Shown piece after piece: positions 25,125 to 36,195 of a DNA stretch of 64,000 nt; the first letter of the stretch is position 1, and each line of letters opens with the position of its first letter. Source of the stretch: Aquatica leii (lineage: Eukaryota > Arthropoda > Insecta > Coleoptera > Lampyridae); NCBI GenBank assembly GCA_035610365.1, contig CM069434.1, positions 95,840,806 to 95,904,805 on the forward strand, read 5' to 3'. The notes beneath the pieces were generated by a model. It did no database searches and was not told the origin of the DNA. It worked only from the letters and a program-made list of their open reading frames with translations. Made by a program: the position numbers and the translations under genes.

Positions 25125-25332
25125 GTAAGTTAAAACGTTACTTAATACGATTGACTAATCAAAATTAACCTCCCACTAAAATACACAAAAATAGAAACAA
25201 CTAACTTAAAAAGTGTGGAGTTGCCCATTTTTGGACAGCATGAGATTCCCAATTTCGGGTATCCGAAATTAGGAACCCAAAGTCTTTTGTCACGTTTATT
25301 ATAGTAGATAAGCAAAAAATCATTTGTTTCAG
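25125..25332 (+). other. predicted 5'-UTR intron of the pogo transposase
   Basis: A consensus donor GTAAGT (25125-25130, after CCTGG) and an acceptor TTTGTTTCAG ending at 25332 bracket 208 nt just upstream of the start codon at 25340. The intron includes a palindromic copy of the terminal motif (CCCAATTTCGGG followed by CCGAAATTAGG near 25249-25275). Prediction only. Confidence 0.5.
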
Positions 25333-25339
25333 AGTAACT

Positions 25340-26689
25340 ATGCCAAGAGTAAACACAAAACATAAGAAGTGGGATCACAATCAAATGATACTTGCTATTA
25401 ATGCGGTCCGAAGTAAAGAAATAGGGTACCTTAAAGCATCTAAGCTATTTAGTGTCCCTAAATCAACTTTAGAGGATTACGTAAAACAAACGAATAAAAC
25501 ACTTGAGCAACTGGTTACAGTTTTAATAGGAAGGAAACCCACACTTACTCCTGAATTAGAAGAAAATTTAGTCTCGTACTGCTTGGAAATAGACAGGAGG
25601 TTCTACGGAGTGGGCGTTGGCGATATTAAGAGACTTGCATACCAGTTAGCCATAAAAAATGGTTTGCCTCATCCTTTTTCTCATGAGAGAAGAGCTGCTG
25701 GTAAAAAATGGTTGAGAGGATTCTTTAGACGTCATCCAAGTTTAAGTATTAGGAAACCGCAAGGGATCTCAAAAGGAAGAATTAAAGGTTTTACTCATGA
25801 GAACGTAAATGAATTTTTCAATTTGCTTGAACCAAAGATGCAAAAAATTAATTACAATCCTGCGAGAGTTTTCTATGTAGATGAAACTGAGGTAACAACT
25901 GTCCAATCCAAAAATACTCGTGTTATAACTCTGAAAGGAAAGAAGCAAGTTGGAGCGGTTACCGCTGCTGAAAGAGGGTCACTGGTAACTGTTGTTTTTT
26001 GTATGAACGCAGCTGGTGGATTTGTTCCACCTTTATTCGTTTTTCCCAGAAAAAATATGAAAGCTGAGTTGTTAGATGGGGCACCTTCTAGGTCTATCGC
26101 GGCTTGCCATCCATCAGGTTGGATTCAACAACACATATTTACCCAATGGCTACAACACTTCATTCAGTTTGTGAAACCACCCCCTGATAATTCAGTGCTT
26201 CTAATTCTTGACGGTCACTATAGTCATACACGAAATATTGACGTTATCAAAATTGCACGTGAAAACCACGTCACAATAGTGTGTATACCACCTCATACCT
26301 CACACAAGATGCAGCCCCTGGACCTATCATTTATGTCACCTTTTAAAACCTATTATACTCAGCAAATCCAAATATGGTTGAAACAAAATCCTGGCAGAAT
26401 CATCAGCTGTTACCATATTTGTAAGGTTATATGTCCTGCTTCTTTAAAAAGTGCTATTGCAGAGATTTCGGTCAATGGGTTTCGCAAATCTGGTATATGT
26501 CTATTTAACAGGAATATATTTTCTAACCATGATTTCATAATTGAAAGACAAAGAGAAAGGACACCACCACCAAATATTTCCCAAAACAATAAAGAAGTTA
26601 TTTCCTTTGGAAACGTTTTGACTGAACAACCACAAAGACAAAATAGAAAAAAAACATTCAGACGCCTGAAAAAAATGCAAATACCATAA
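25340..26689 (+). CDS. pogo/Tigger (jerky-type) DDD transposase, main ORF
   Basis: A 449-residue ORF from ATG, chosen because it directly follows a likely splice acceptor and begins the psq domain. Residues about 11-50 form a psq-type HTH (AINAVRSKEIGYLKASKLF). Residues about 60-142 form the CENP-B-type HTH, with a GVGVGDIKRLA segment and FFRRHPSLSIRKPQGIS. The catalytic core has FYVDET (Asp181), LILDGHYSH (Asp291) and PPHTSHKMQPLD (Asp328), leaving 36 residues between the second and third Asp. All three acids are present, so the core looks intact. It would act in the nucleus, binding the terminal motifs and cutting at TA. The normal C-terminus lies in another reading frame, because the ORF leaves its expected frame at an A8 run (26647-26654) and stops soon after. 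Confidence 0.93.
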   Translation: MPRVNTKHKKWDHNQMILAINAVRSKEIGYLKASKLFSVPKSTLEDYVKQTNKTLEQLVTVLIGRKPTLTPELEENLVSYCLEIDRRFYGVGVGDIKRLAYQLAIKNGLPHPFSHERRAAGKKWLRGFFRRHPSLSIRKPQGISKGRIKGFTHENVNEFFNLLEPKMQKINYNPARVFYVDETEVTTVQSKNTRVITLKGKKQVGAVTAAERGSLVTVVFCMNAAGGFVPPLFVFPRKNMKAELLDGAPSRSIAACHPSGWIQQHIFTQWLQHFIQFVKPPPDNSVLLILDGHYSHTRNIDVIKIARENHVTIVCIPPHTSHKMQPLDLSFMSPFKTYYTQQIQIWLKQNPGRIISCYHICKVICPASLKSAIAEISVNGFRKSGICLFNRNIFSNHDFIIERQRERTPPPNISQNNKEVISFGNVLTEQPQRQNRKKTFRRLKKMQIP

Positions 26690-26979
26690 GAGTGGAGGAC
26701 TTTAACTCAATACCTTCCCATGCAAAAACTTTAGAATCTAGAGGAAGAAAATCTAGACAAGGCTTTAGCTACGTGATCACCAGTACACCATACAAAGACG
26801 AACTCGAGGAAAGCCTGCGAGAACAAGAGAGAAAAAAATCTTTGAATGAGAAAAGCAAGAAATCAAAACTAAGTTGTGAGTTGGCAGGAAATAATAAAAA
26901 GAAGGTTGTAGAAGGCAACAAAACGAAGAAAACTTCCACCAAAACAAAGAAAACTTACCGAAACACTAAAAAAATATGA
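26655..26979 (+). pseudogene. C-terminal tail of pogo transposase, shifted frame
   Basis: In the frame one base back from the main ORF, translation continues at once with a typical Tigger/jerky tail: TPEKNANTIRVEDFNSIP, then a short RGRKSRQG block and VITSTPYKDELEE. This is followed by a long Lys/Glu-rich low-complexity stretch that probably carries nuclear localisation signals. There is no ATG of its own, so it is not a separate gene. The shift lies in the A8 run at 26647-26654 and is what loss of a single A would give. A second break follows in the A7 run at 26968-26974. Confidence 0.82.
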
Positions 26980-27215
26980 AATATTGCAGCGATGATGATT
27001 CATCAGGTTCTGGAAGTGAGCCAGTGTTGGATGACGACTCGGACGATGGCGACGATGACGATACAGAATGCATGTTTTGTAATGGTCTATATTTTGCAGA
27101 TGTACAAGGTAAGCAGTGGATACGTTGCATGAAGCGCTTTAAGTGGACCTATAAACAATGTGCTAACTCAAACAAGAAGAAAAAGTGTATGTGTGAATTT
27201 TGTTTGGACATTTAG
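26976..27215 (+). pseudogene. PHD-like finger at the C-terminus of the pogo transposase
   Basis: The third frame segment opens with an Asp/Ser-rich acidic linker and ends in a Cys-rich module, CMFCNGLYF, then KQWIRCMKRFKWTYKQCANS and CMCEFC. Layout and position match the degenerate PHD or zinc-ribbon tail of many pogo/jerky transposases, where WIQCxxCxxWxHxxC is usual. Here the residues expected to be the fourth Cys and the His read Phe/Arg and Tyr, so zinc binding may be incomplete. The ATG at 26976 is probably internal methionine of the original protein rather than a real start. Confidence 0.75.
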
Positions 27216-27446
27216 TCTGATTTTAAAAATTGGAGCCTAATTTCGGACACCGTATCCAAAATAAAGACTCTTTTTTTTATTGGACAAAAATGCACTTATT
27301 TTAGTTTTGTCATTATAAAAAAAATTAGAATTATAGTATGTTTGTTTACATTAACTTTTCTATTACTTCAACCCATGGCCTGATGATTGCATAGGAAATA
27401 AATTTTTACATTCTTTTTTATTAAGGCATTTTCTGGTTTTTTAAAA

Positions 27447-27475
27447 ACAGTATCCGAATTTAGGCGACTTTCCTC
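27447..27475 (-). repeat. right terminal inverted repeat of pogo element
   Basis: Inverse of 24854-24882. A further directly oriented motif, GCCTAATTTCGGACACC, lies inside the right end at about 27234. Confidence 0.88.
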
Positions 27476-27477
27476 TA

Positions 27478-28240
27478 CATAAAAAAAATTATTAAGATAT
27501 AACTTCATTTTATTTTGGCGATATTATAAACTAATCAGCACAATTTGCTGCATTTTCTTACGTACTGAAGCCTTGCAAAGAATGTCCGTTTTTGTCCGAT
27601 GAAGTATAACTTGGTATAACCTAAGTTTCTTTATTACTTTAAATGTTTGTTAAAACGATGTCTACTACTATATAAAAGTTTAAAACATTGTATTTCAATA
27701 TGTAATTTGTAATTACAGTGTTTTTTTTATAACAGAATAATAGAATAATCATGTTATGTGATATGATTTTGGCATCATCATGACATTCAGCTTTCTTATA
27801 GATGGCATCATTTTGATGCCTCGAAAATGATAGTGACAGTTTATAGATACCGATTTCATACGAAATTTTCCACACAAATTTTGTCTGAAAAAAATGGCCA
27901 AAATGATGTCTAATCGATACCCGAGAAATGGTGTTAAAAAAATATCTTTTACCATAATTTTGTTATTTGGGTTTTCCTTCAATAGATAATGCGGTTTTTG
28001 CTTGAAGTTTGTTTTGGTATAAGAAAAAAACACGAAAAAGAAAATTTTCAAATGATTAGTTTCACGTGGTGTTAGACATATGTAATGTTCAGCGTTCTAC
28101 AGTTAAAGAACATTAAATATGTAGTAGTTTTAAGAACCCTCTAAATCGACAGTAGCGAAAAACATGTTAAAAACGAATCTTCCAATTTTGTTTGAAAACA
28201 CTAAAATTCTTGTTAATTTGTCTAATTATTATTAACAAAA
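27478..28240. other. AT-rich DNA, no gene seen
   Basis: Right flank of the pogo element. Two overlapping minus ORFs (27639-27875 and 27749-28051) show no family resemblance. Confidence 0.4.
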
Positions 28241-29130
28241 CATGAATGAATTTATTGAAATAATTAAAAATCATTTTAATATTAATCACGATTTTAGATT
28301 TTTTTCCTCCAGATATTTGGAAACCAGTTTTATCGATAAGAGGTCAGTCTATAAAAACAAAATTTTAAGAGACAATAAATTTATTCCAAGCTCTAAAAAT
28401 GTCCACTGCGGCGTTTGACAAAAGCTCAACTTGTGTGACATCTCTATCTATCTAGAACTTGCTAGAATCTTTCCACCGCACCGTTTGATTAGAATTTAAT
28501 TTATCAATTTTTTTCAAAATCTTTTTTTTTCAAATTTAAAGATTACTTTCAAAACTTTTTAAAAAACTGTCAATTAACGAAATCAATAAAAAAACTTCTA
28601 AACTTTTAATACCTAAAGATTCTAAAATTCTTCTACTGTACAGATTGTCTAAAATTCATGAAATTAATGTTCTTTGCGTAATTGTCAGCACTGTAAATTT
28701 TCTTACTTACATCTTTAAGTATCTTGTAAGTTTGTTAAAAGTTTTAGCGAAAAATACAGAGTGAATTATATTGAATCATATAGACTTTGTTGAAAAGTTG
28801 TATAGTCTTTGTTTACAACCTACTGATATTCTGGGTAATTTTGTTATATAAACTCAATTCACCATAATACTCGTTTAACTATGTTTATACATTTTAGTTA
28901 TCCAAAATGACATTTATAGACATTTAAATAGATTTTTGAAGCATATTTATTTAGGACATATTAGTTAATTCTGTAGTGCACAGGAGTTTGTTTTTAAGTC
29001 TTATTTGTAAGATTTTGTCAAAACACATTGTCGCTCAGTTTTCTACTAACAGGTGATGTGGCTTGTAAATAATTTCGATCACGTTATACATATATACATA
29101 TTGGAGAAACTGTTAAAAGTGTAGAAATTT
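28241..29130 (+). pseudogene. Penelope-like element (family B): tail and RT fragment
   Basis: The first part (28300-28510) is the tail sequence shared with 20140-20735 on the other strand, with GATATTTGGAAACCAGTTTT, AAAATGTCCACTGCGGCG and CTTGCTAGAAT. From about 28595 translated pieces give LIPKDSKILLLYRLSKIHE, then IVSTVNFLTYIFKYLVSLLK and FVEKLYSLCLQPTDIL, in the order of Penelope RT (PKLYGLPKIHK, PIVSxxxSPTYxLSKYL, DFVxxL). Near 29045 a piece resembles the FYxQxxGxxMGSPLSPVxANIxME block. Catalytic residues are not preserved. The tail-before-RT order fits a terminal repeat upstream of a body, as Penelope elements often show. Confidence 0.72.
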
Positions 29131-31239
29131 GACTTTACTAACCTACGAAATCAGTAGTAGCGGATTTTTTTGTTTAAAAAAATTAACGTTTTAGTTAATG
29201 CTTTCAAATGTTATTATTGAAAAATTGTGCTTAAGTAAAAAACGAATTAAAAATACAAGATTAAGAGTTATTTTTCATCATCTAAATTTAAAATTATTAT
29301 TGTGCTATAAATTGATGTTTTTGCTACATACTAATAAGCTATAATTAAAAATCAATTTGTTTTTAGACGATTTTTTGATTTTTGAAATGTTCAACTTTTT
29401 TTAGCTTTTAGCTACAACATCAATAGAGTCTAAAACTGTAATTACATTTTGCTTTATTTTTAAGAGTAATATATTTTATTTTGATATTAGAATTATTTTG
29501 TTTTGTTGCACTGACAAATTAGTTTTGTTACTACAATCAAATAAGATGAATGGTTTTAATAAAAAAAATTATGATTCATTGCAAAATACATCACTCCACG
29601 GAACATTAGAAAAATGTGGTTTGCTTTTTAAATTATTTTTAATTTCTGTTCTTAAAAAACTTTTTTTTTGAGAATTTTTGTATTGGCATTTAACATATTG
29701 TTACTCGTTTTTGTTACTCCATTTTGTGTTTTTGCTTCTGCTAACGAAATACTTTTAAAAACTTTTAAAATTTTTCAATGCAATTTTGATGTTATAAAAA
29801 TTTGACTTAGGTGTTAGTAAGACGTAATTTGTAATTTTATTTGACATAACGTTTCAATTTCACAAATTTGTTAATGTTACTTATGTAAGTTTAAATATTA
29901 AAAAATACTGTTTTAGTTAAGTTTATAATACACCAACGCTATTATTGTAAAAAAATTTCATGTTGCTATTATTTCGAAAATTGTTGTTTTTATGTTATAA
30001 GTAAATATAATGATGACACAAAAAACTTAGATTGCTGTTAAATCGTAAAGTAATATTTGAACAAACGTGTTAGAATTTAGTAACTAAAGAAAAATAAGTC
30101 GTTGAAAAACGTTGTATGAGAGGGTGTATCTTGTTCCACAACTTCCTATAAAATAAAATTTATAAGCCATAAAAATTAGAAAAAGATTATATAAATATCG
30201 AAAAACTAAATTTTGTTTTCAAACTTTAATTAACTTAGCTGATGTTTATTTTGTTTATTGACTTTATCTTAGCATTAAAAGTACGATGGCTATAAAATTG
30301 TCATTGAAGCCGTTGGGCAGCTACAAGGGTTGCATTATGTATCTTAAATAAAGTATATATTTACTAAGCAGAATAATATAGAAGTGAAATATAAATCTTT
30401 TAATTTGTCAGTTTTTTACAGCAACACGCCTTTATGTGGGTGTATTTATGCCTTTAATATGTTAATCAAGTTTTATTTAAAAATGCCAACAGCGGCTCCT
30501 GTTTATTTATTATACAGCAGTAGAATCTTCCACAAATTTATTAATTGTTAATTTTTATGTCGATGGCTTCCTTTCAGCATAAATATCTTTTAACTACCAA
30601 CAAACGCTTACATATTTTTCTATAGGTTTTTTTGTTTTTCTTTTGTAATTGGTCGTTGGTCAATTTCCGGTTGTGTTCCATTCAAAACCAAAAATTTATT
30701 CGGTAGTGTTTCAAACTTTATACATTTTTTATTATATTGTTTTTATGCTTACGTATATGCTGTAGATACATCTTTGTATTTTATAAGCGCTTATTAACAT
30801 TTTTTTAAATACAGAAGCCGTAGCTTTGCATATTAATGACTGTTATGGAATAGAACCTGTAGGTGTTTGATAAAATAACTGAATCTTTAAATTTCGAACA
30901 AAAGTATTTCTAGAAAATTACGTAATGGATCAGTTTTCACACTATCCACATGTTTGTTATAGAAATAAATTAGATTTTAAAATTTAGAGATTCTAATTTA
31001 TTACCGTAAAAAAACACCGAAAGCATATTTGTAACCAAAACCTTTTGGTTCAAAAATATGTTTTTTTTGCATACTATTGATTTCTTTAAGTGTTTGCCAT
31101 TGGAGTATATTGCGTCGTAAAGATGTGAAAGTAATGTTAAGATGTAGATTCATAATGAATACGTAAGGTAAAGGTATTCGTGAATAAACACGACAAAGTT
31201 TTATGTTTAAGAACAAACAAATAAATCTTTCAAAGTCGA
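29131..31239. other. AT-rich DNA, no gene seen
   Basis: About 2.1 kb without recognisable coding or repeat structure. A 71-codon minus ORF at 31001-31216 has no family resemblance. Confidence 0.4.
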
Positions 31240-31440
31240 TCCGTTAGCGTAAAAACAGCGCAAAACAACTTAAACGCAAGTGTCTGGGCATTGATTGTTT
31301 AGGACAAGCACATAAGTCTTCACCCCCAAGGGCCGCGTGATTTGTCCGCTAATCGCAGTAGCCTAGGGATCTGTAATGGAGCTCATCTGGAGGGATGTAT
31401 TCCATCCTTCCCTATATAGATTCTATATATAAGAAAGTAG
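31240..31440. other. GC-richer block of unknown nature
   Basis: A 200-bp patch less AT-rich than its surroundings, with CpG sites and a small hairpin, GGATGTATTCCATCC, near 31393. Minus-strand frames stay open over parts of it, but no protein is recognised. It may be a host exon, a regulatory element or a piece of an old transposon. Confidence 0.35.
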
Positions 31441-33477
31441 GGATTGAAATGAAGAACTTTTTTCTTGATATTTACTAAATTAGAAACATTGTGATTGAGT
31501 TTCGTTTTATGGAAACGTGTCTTCTTTAAAGAATTTACGGAAAATCACGAACTTTTCTAATGGCGAACGTTCGAAAGCTATAAACAAAAGGGATTATTTT
31601 TATAGAGGGAATAAGGAAGCTTATTTTGATTAGCCCACATTTTGTAAGCGCATGTCAATCAGATTTGTGGCTGATGTTGCATTTCTTTTGTCGACTTTTC
31701 TTTTTACCTTTTTGTTGTACACATAAAAAACATATTTTACCATCTAACTGATAGATGTTTGTTTACGTTCTTTATTTAATCGTTTCTTGTATATATTTTC
31801 ACGAGAAATAAGGCATTTGTTTCTTACATATTTTTACGAAATGTAAACACCGATAAAGCTGTAGTTGACAAATTTATCGCGATGAAAAAATGTATTCGCG
31901 ACTATAATTAGTAGATGATTTTCTAATTGCGTGTGCTGGTTATAAATTACGCCATATTGACTGTTGTGTGATTTATTATATTATAGAATTTCCGGAAGTG
32001 AAAGCAAATTTAATTCTCGTTACCTCTCCTCGTTGAATATAAAATTTTAACGTTAGTATAATGATTTTGATTTTCTTAATGAAAACGACGATAATAAAAA
32101 TTACTTCCTCATTTATCGAATAATGCATCGTCGTATTCAGTATTTTCCTTCATAATTTGAATTTCAAATAATTACCAATAAAGTGTTGTTGCAGATGTAT
32201 AATCTATAAATAACAGTAACTTTCTAAAGATAAATTATATACTTAAGCCGCAATATGGCGACTCAGAAACACTTTATCACGCTTGTAAGTTTTGTAATAA
32301 TTATAAAATGTTTAATTGTGTCTTCCGCGTAAAAAGAAAGATTTATTCTCATGATAACAAAACTTTTTGTAACTGTTTTTAATAATTTGTTCCATCATTT
32401 TTTGCGACTTTCCATTTAAATGTTGTTTAAATATCAAAACGAACAATGGCGTCAAATTTGCTGTTCATGACTTTAATGTATAAATTATTTAACAATTTGC
32501 TATTTCTTAGTTTATAATGTGTAACATAAACGGTTGTTATACCAACAGAAGTTAGAAAAAGAACAATTATAAACTGTTGCTAAAAATTTCATAATTACTT
32601 TAAACACACTAACAACGTTTCAACAGAAGGTTGCTCTGTTATAATAAGAAGTATAACTAATAATTATAATAAAAAAACAAAAAATATTTATTAAATTGAT
32701 TTGTTGTATGACAGCACTTTTGATTTTTTGATTCAGATTAATTTCAATACCTAATACAAACTTAAAAAGAAATATATGTTGCAAATTTAATAAAAATCAA
32801 GTTAAAATATTGCTTCAAACAACCGTACACGAATTGGTTTTCCGATTTTCTGCAAAAAATAAGATTTGTGAGTTATTAATTTGCATTATAAATTTGAAAA
32901 ACCTATCGACAATCAAAGATATCAAATAGATAAATCCAATAATTTTTTTTAATGCTTTACAGTTCTAATATAAAAAGAATTATCAATTTACAATGTTGAC
33001 AAAAAAGTTTATTAGATTTTTTTAAATTGGATCATTAAAGTAAAAATTTATATTTTAATACTAAAATTGAACAGGTTTTAATTATTATTTTTTTAATTAA
33101 TATTAAGATACTTGACCTCATTTCATACAATGCTAACTAATTATTGTGCTACTACTATTAATGTGACCTTCTCTCCTTAAGCATACAATACAATCTTCAT
33201 TTTAATGCTGGTTAATTCGTTTTTTAGAAGTTTTTTTTAAATTACTTTTAAATCCAATTTCATTAAAAAAACAACAAAAATTTAAAAATATTAGTGTTAT
33301 TTTATGTTGATAGGCACAAAATATTATACATAAAATAAATAATTGATACAATTTATAATTGCCAACATAAGAGACATTTTTTGTTGAACATATTTGGTTT
33401 TGTTGTTTTCATTGATACAAAATAAAAACATTCTTAAGACAAACAACAATTCGTAAGAAATATGCATTACCGTTTGT
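31441..33477. other. AT-rich DNA, no gene seen
   Basis: No coding, RNA or transposon signature recognised. Confidence 0.4.
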
Positions 33478-33486
33478 ATGAATTGC

Positions 33487-33513
33487 AGTTTCGCCTTCGG
33501 CTCGCCTGCAAAC
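33487..33513. repeat. small GC-rich hairpin
   Basis: TTGCAG and CTGCAA flank the GC-rich core TTTCGCCTTCGGCTCGC, giving a short stem with an internal GCC/GGC pairing option. It stands out in AT-rich surroundings. Function unknown. Confidence 0.4.
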
Positions 33514-33619
33514 TTTCATAATGGTTAGCAACGACTATAATTTCTTACTCTTTACTTACTTAAATTATTTATATTTTATGCAAAATCTTATAAATAGAGA
33601 AGAAAACGTTTCTACAAGC

Positions 33620-34425
33620 ATTTACAAATGTTTCTAGATACGATACCACCCAAAGAAACAATAATAATCATAAAAGATTTCAACGTCTGTACAGAAAACA
33701 GAACAACGGAAGAATTAATGGTAAATATCTGCCTATTCAATAATCTCAGAATTAATAATACGTTTTACAGTCACAAAAAAGGTTACAAGTACAACTTAAA
33801 AACAGTAAAGACTAGAAATCTATGGTAGATTACTTAGACATGTATTACCACCTCAAATACTTGACGTTAAAACTCTAAATTTGGCTAGTATGGAAAGCGA
33901 TCGTAAGTTGTTATTGTATAAATTAACAATGGTACTAACAAAACACAGCAGACAAAAAAAAAGCAATACAAAAAGTTTAATGTGGAAGCTCGATAGAATG
34001 AATCCACAAAACAATCCGATAACTCTCGAGGATGACCTAAAAGAAAAATAAAATAAAATTTAAAAAAAATCATTAGAAAATGCTGCCGAAAAAGCAGTGG
34101 GAACTAAAACAGTCAAAACAAAGCAAACCCCAGATAGAACTCTTTGGTTTAGAGAAAAAATCAGAAGAAAATGTAAAAAAGGTGCATCTAGAATGTAAGT
34201 TTTTTAAAACACAAAACTTACTGGAACGGTATAAAAGATTGAAGAATGGAACAAAATCTACGGTAAGAAAAATGAGTATTTGGATATATTCTCCACAAAA
34301 TTAGAATTAGATTTTTATAGAGAACAAATTCAGTGTAGAAATTTATTAGACCTCAAAAGAAACAAGTAAACAAACTAACAAAAGTATATAAAACAGAAGA
34401 AGAGATGTGGATTAATTATTTAAAA
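33620..34425 (+). pseudogene. RTE-like LINE endonuclease remnant (second copy)
   Basis: Begins within the endonuclease domain: ETIIIIKDFNVCTENRTTEE matches the family's IIxGDFNARTG block with Gly changed to Lys. It continues with NNLRINNTFYSHKKGYKYN, then KTQQTKKKQYKKFNVEA, ENVKKVHLECKFFKTQ and a long stretch ending in RPQKKQVNKLTKVYK and EEEMWINYLKRIAGK, the linker before the RT. Open frames are short and interrupted. It covers the part of the element that lies upstream of what is preserved in the remnant at 20966-22615, so the two may be non-overlapping pieces of one family. No RT domain follows. Confidence 0.72.
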
Positions 34426-34965
34426 AGAATTGCTGGCAAGATAACAATGAATACAGAGAGAAATGCAAAAACATAAGAACGTGCATAGTAAACATCACGT
34501 AAATAAATGGTCACTCAAGCTGACAACGGAATGGAACGCCCATATTGAAAAAATAGAACGGAATAGACTGGTTATAATTGCGAAAGACAAATCTATGAGC
34601 AAAATAAACATAGAAAGACCAAGAAAACAATAGAGTGACAATTTAGAACCAAACCAAAAATAAAGAAAATAGATCAATATCAAAAGAAAACAGATTTTGA
34701 GTTTAAACCGAAGCAAAAAGGGATTACGTTGTCAAAGATTTTTAAACGAATTTGTCTCAATAAAAATGTCAAATACATATGAACATGCCGTAATTTGCTT
34801 CATTACAAAACCCATTAAAACTTGTATGGTTTGACTAAAAAAGCATCTTTTAAATAAGGATTAGTATTACAAATATTGAATTTGTCTCCTTTTTCATAAT
34901 GTAGACGGCGCCACAGAGTTAGATGTACAACCTTCGTGCAACCATCTAGAACAGACAATGCATTG
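34426..34965. other. AT-rich DNA, no gene seen
   Basis: A minus ORF at 34495-34716 is an antisense shadow of Lys/Glu-rich plus-strand sequence that may still belong to the LINE remnant. Confidence 0.35.
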
Positions 34966-34968
34966 CAG

Positions 34969-36195
34969 CTAGTCTTTGTTTTTTTTTGTAAGATGATAGT
35001 TTTTGAGACACTGATTTTTGAGATGATTAAACGTTTTTTTCTTACTAGACGAATAATCTAAAGCTCTATCAGATTTTAAAGAAGTATAGTCGTGCCTGCG
35101 TTTTCTTCTTCTACGGGTTTTGAATAAATTTCGTTTTAAAATGCTTTCTTTCTCCTGTTTTTCTGACTGAAGTTTTTGTTTTTGCTTCTGGTTTTTCTGG
35201 CAATTACGGGTTATATAGCTTGATGATGTTAGGTTACCTATTAGATTAGCACAAATATTTTTCATCAATGGCGTTATATAGGGCACAAGTAAAATTTCTT
35301 GAAATAGTTTCGTAGGTGTTGCTTCTGCTTGATTAGGTTTTTTGGAAACCATAATTTCTAGCTGAATTCTAGAACACCTTGGTTCAAGTGGGTCTCGTTA
35401 TAAAAAAGTGATTTGGGAAATATTGTTTGTAAAGCAGTTTCTGTAAATGCTTTTGTGAGGCCTATCTCTTCCTCAAATTTGTCTCTTGGATGTACGATAT
35501 TCTAATTTAGTGGCTGCGTTACAAATGCGTGATCGGGTATTTTATGCGGGTTGTAAAGCCAAATTCTGGTTGGCCGATAGGCCGATAAGGCATTGCTATT
35601 GGCAGTCAATTTCCCGAATTTGATTTAGCTTTCTAATAGAGTTGCATTTTTCAATTCTCTTGCGCGAAACGTGACAATGCTTCTTGTGGATCTTAAAGAA
35701 GACGCAATCAAACAATTGCAAAATATGTGTAGTGTGACTAGGAAAACAGAATAAAATGTTCTTGGCGATTTGTAATGTGTCAAGATTAATCGTGTAAAAC
35801 GTGTGTCCATGTACTATCAGTAAAACTTTTTTGAATAGTTTTTTAAGGTAGAAATGATTTTGTAGACAGACCAGGAACATTTCTGACATCACGTAAGCCG
35901 ACATTTTTGACACACAGAACACGCGAGTCGTTTGGCATTCGATCAGCCCATTACGCTTTAGAATTTTCCTCTTTAAATTAGCAGTAAAAAGGCAAATAAA
36001 CTTCTTCTGCGTTACAGCAGGCAAGTACTGTAATCTTCATTTTTTCTGCTCGCGCTAATGCGATGTACATTTTTGGATCCTCTGTCAGTCAATACTTGTA
36101 CAGCTTGTGTGTTAACTGAAGAGTTGTTTCGTTTGTTTTATAAATGTTGCCAGGTTTGTCAAACAAGCCCTTCTCAAAAAGAACATCTTTAAGTT
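34969..36195 (-). pseudogene. decayed pogo/Tigger transposase, minus strand
   Basis: Read on minus from about 36195: FDKPGNIYKTNETTLQ corresponds to the NIYNVDETGL first-Asp motif with Asp changed to Asn. Next come IALARAEKMKITVLACCNAE (the SAERGxxVTVxxxxNA block), then KKVLLIVHGHTFYTINLDTL (the LLILDGHxSH motif with Asp lost) and LFCFPSHTTHILQLFDCVFF (the PPHTTHxLQPLD motif). A 127-codon ORF at 34969-35352 is the Lys-rich C-terminal tail. The reading frame changes several times. It is a different and much older lineage than the element at 24.9-27.5 kb. No TIRs were identified. Confidence 0.78.

Larger units (their letters stand above)
24854..27475 (+). mobile_element. pogo/Tigger-type DNA transposon, nearly complete
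   Basis: The left end reads GAGGAAAGTCGCCTAATTTC and the right end ATTTAGGCGACTTTCCTC, an inverted pair of about 25 bp or more with few mismatches. Each end abuts a TA dinucleotide (24852-24853 and 27476-27477), the target duplication of Tc1/mariner/pogo elements. The 2.62-kb body carries a single transcription unit: a likely 5'-UTR intron, a DDD transposase with psq and CENP-B-type DNA-binding domains, and a C-terminal PHD-like finger. Only two frame breaks, both in A runs, interrupt the coding sequence. The copy is clearly younger than most other DNA transposons in the window. Confidence 0.93.
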
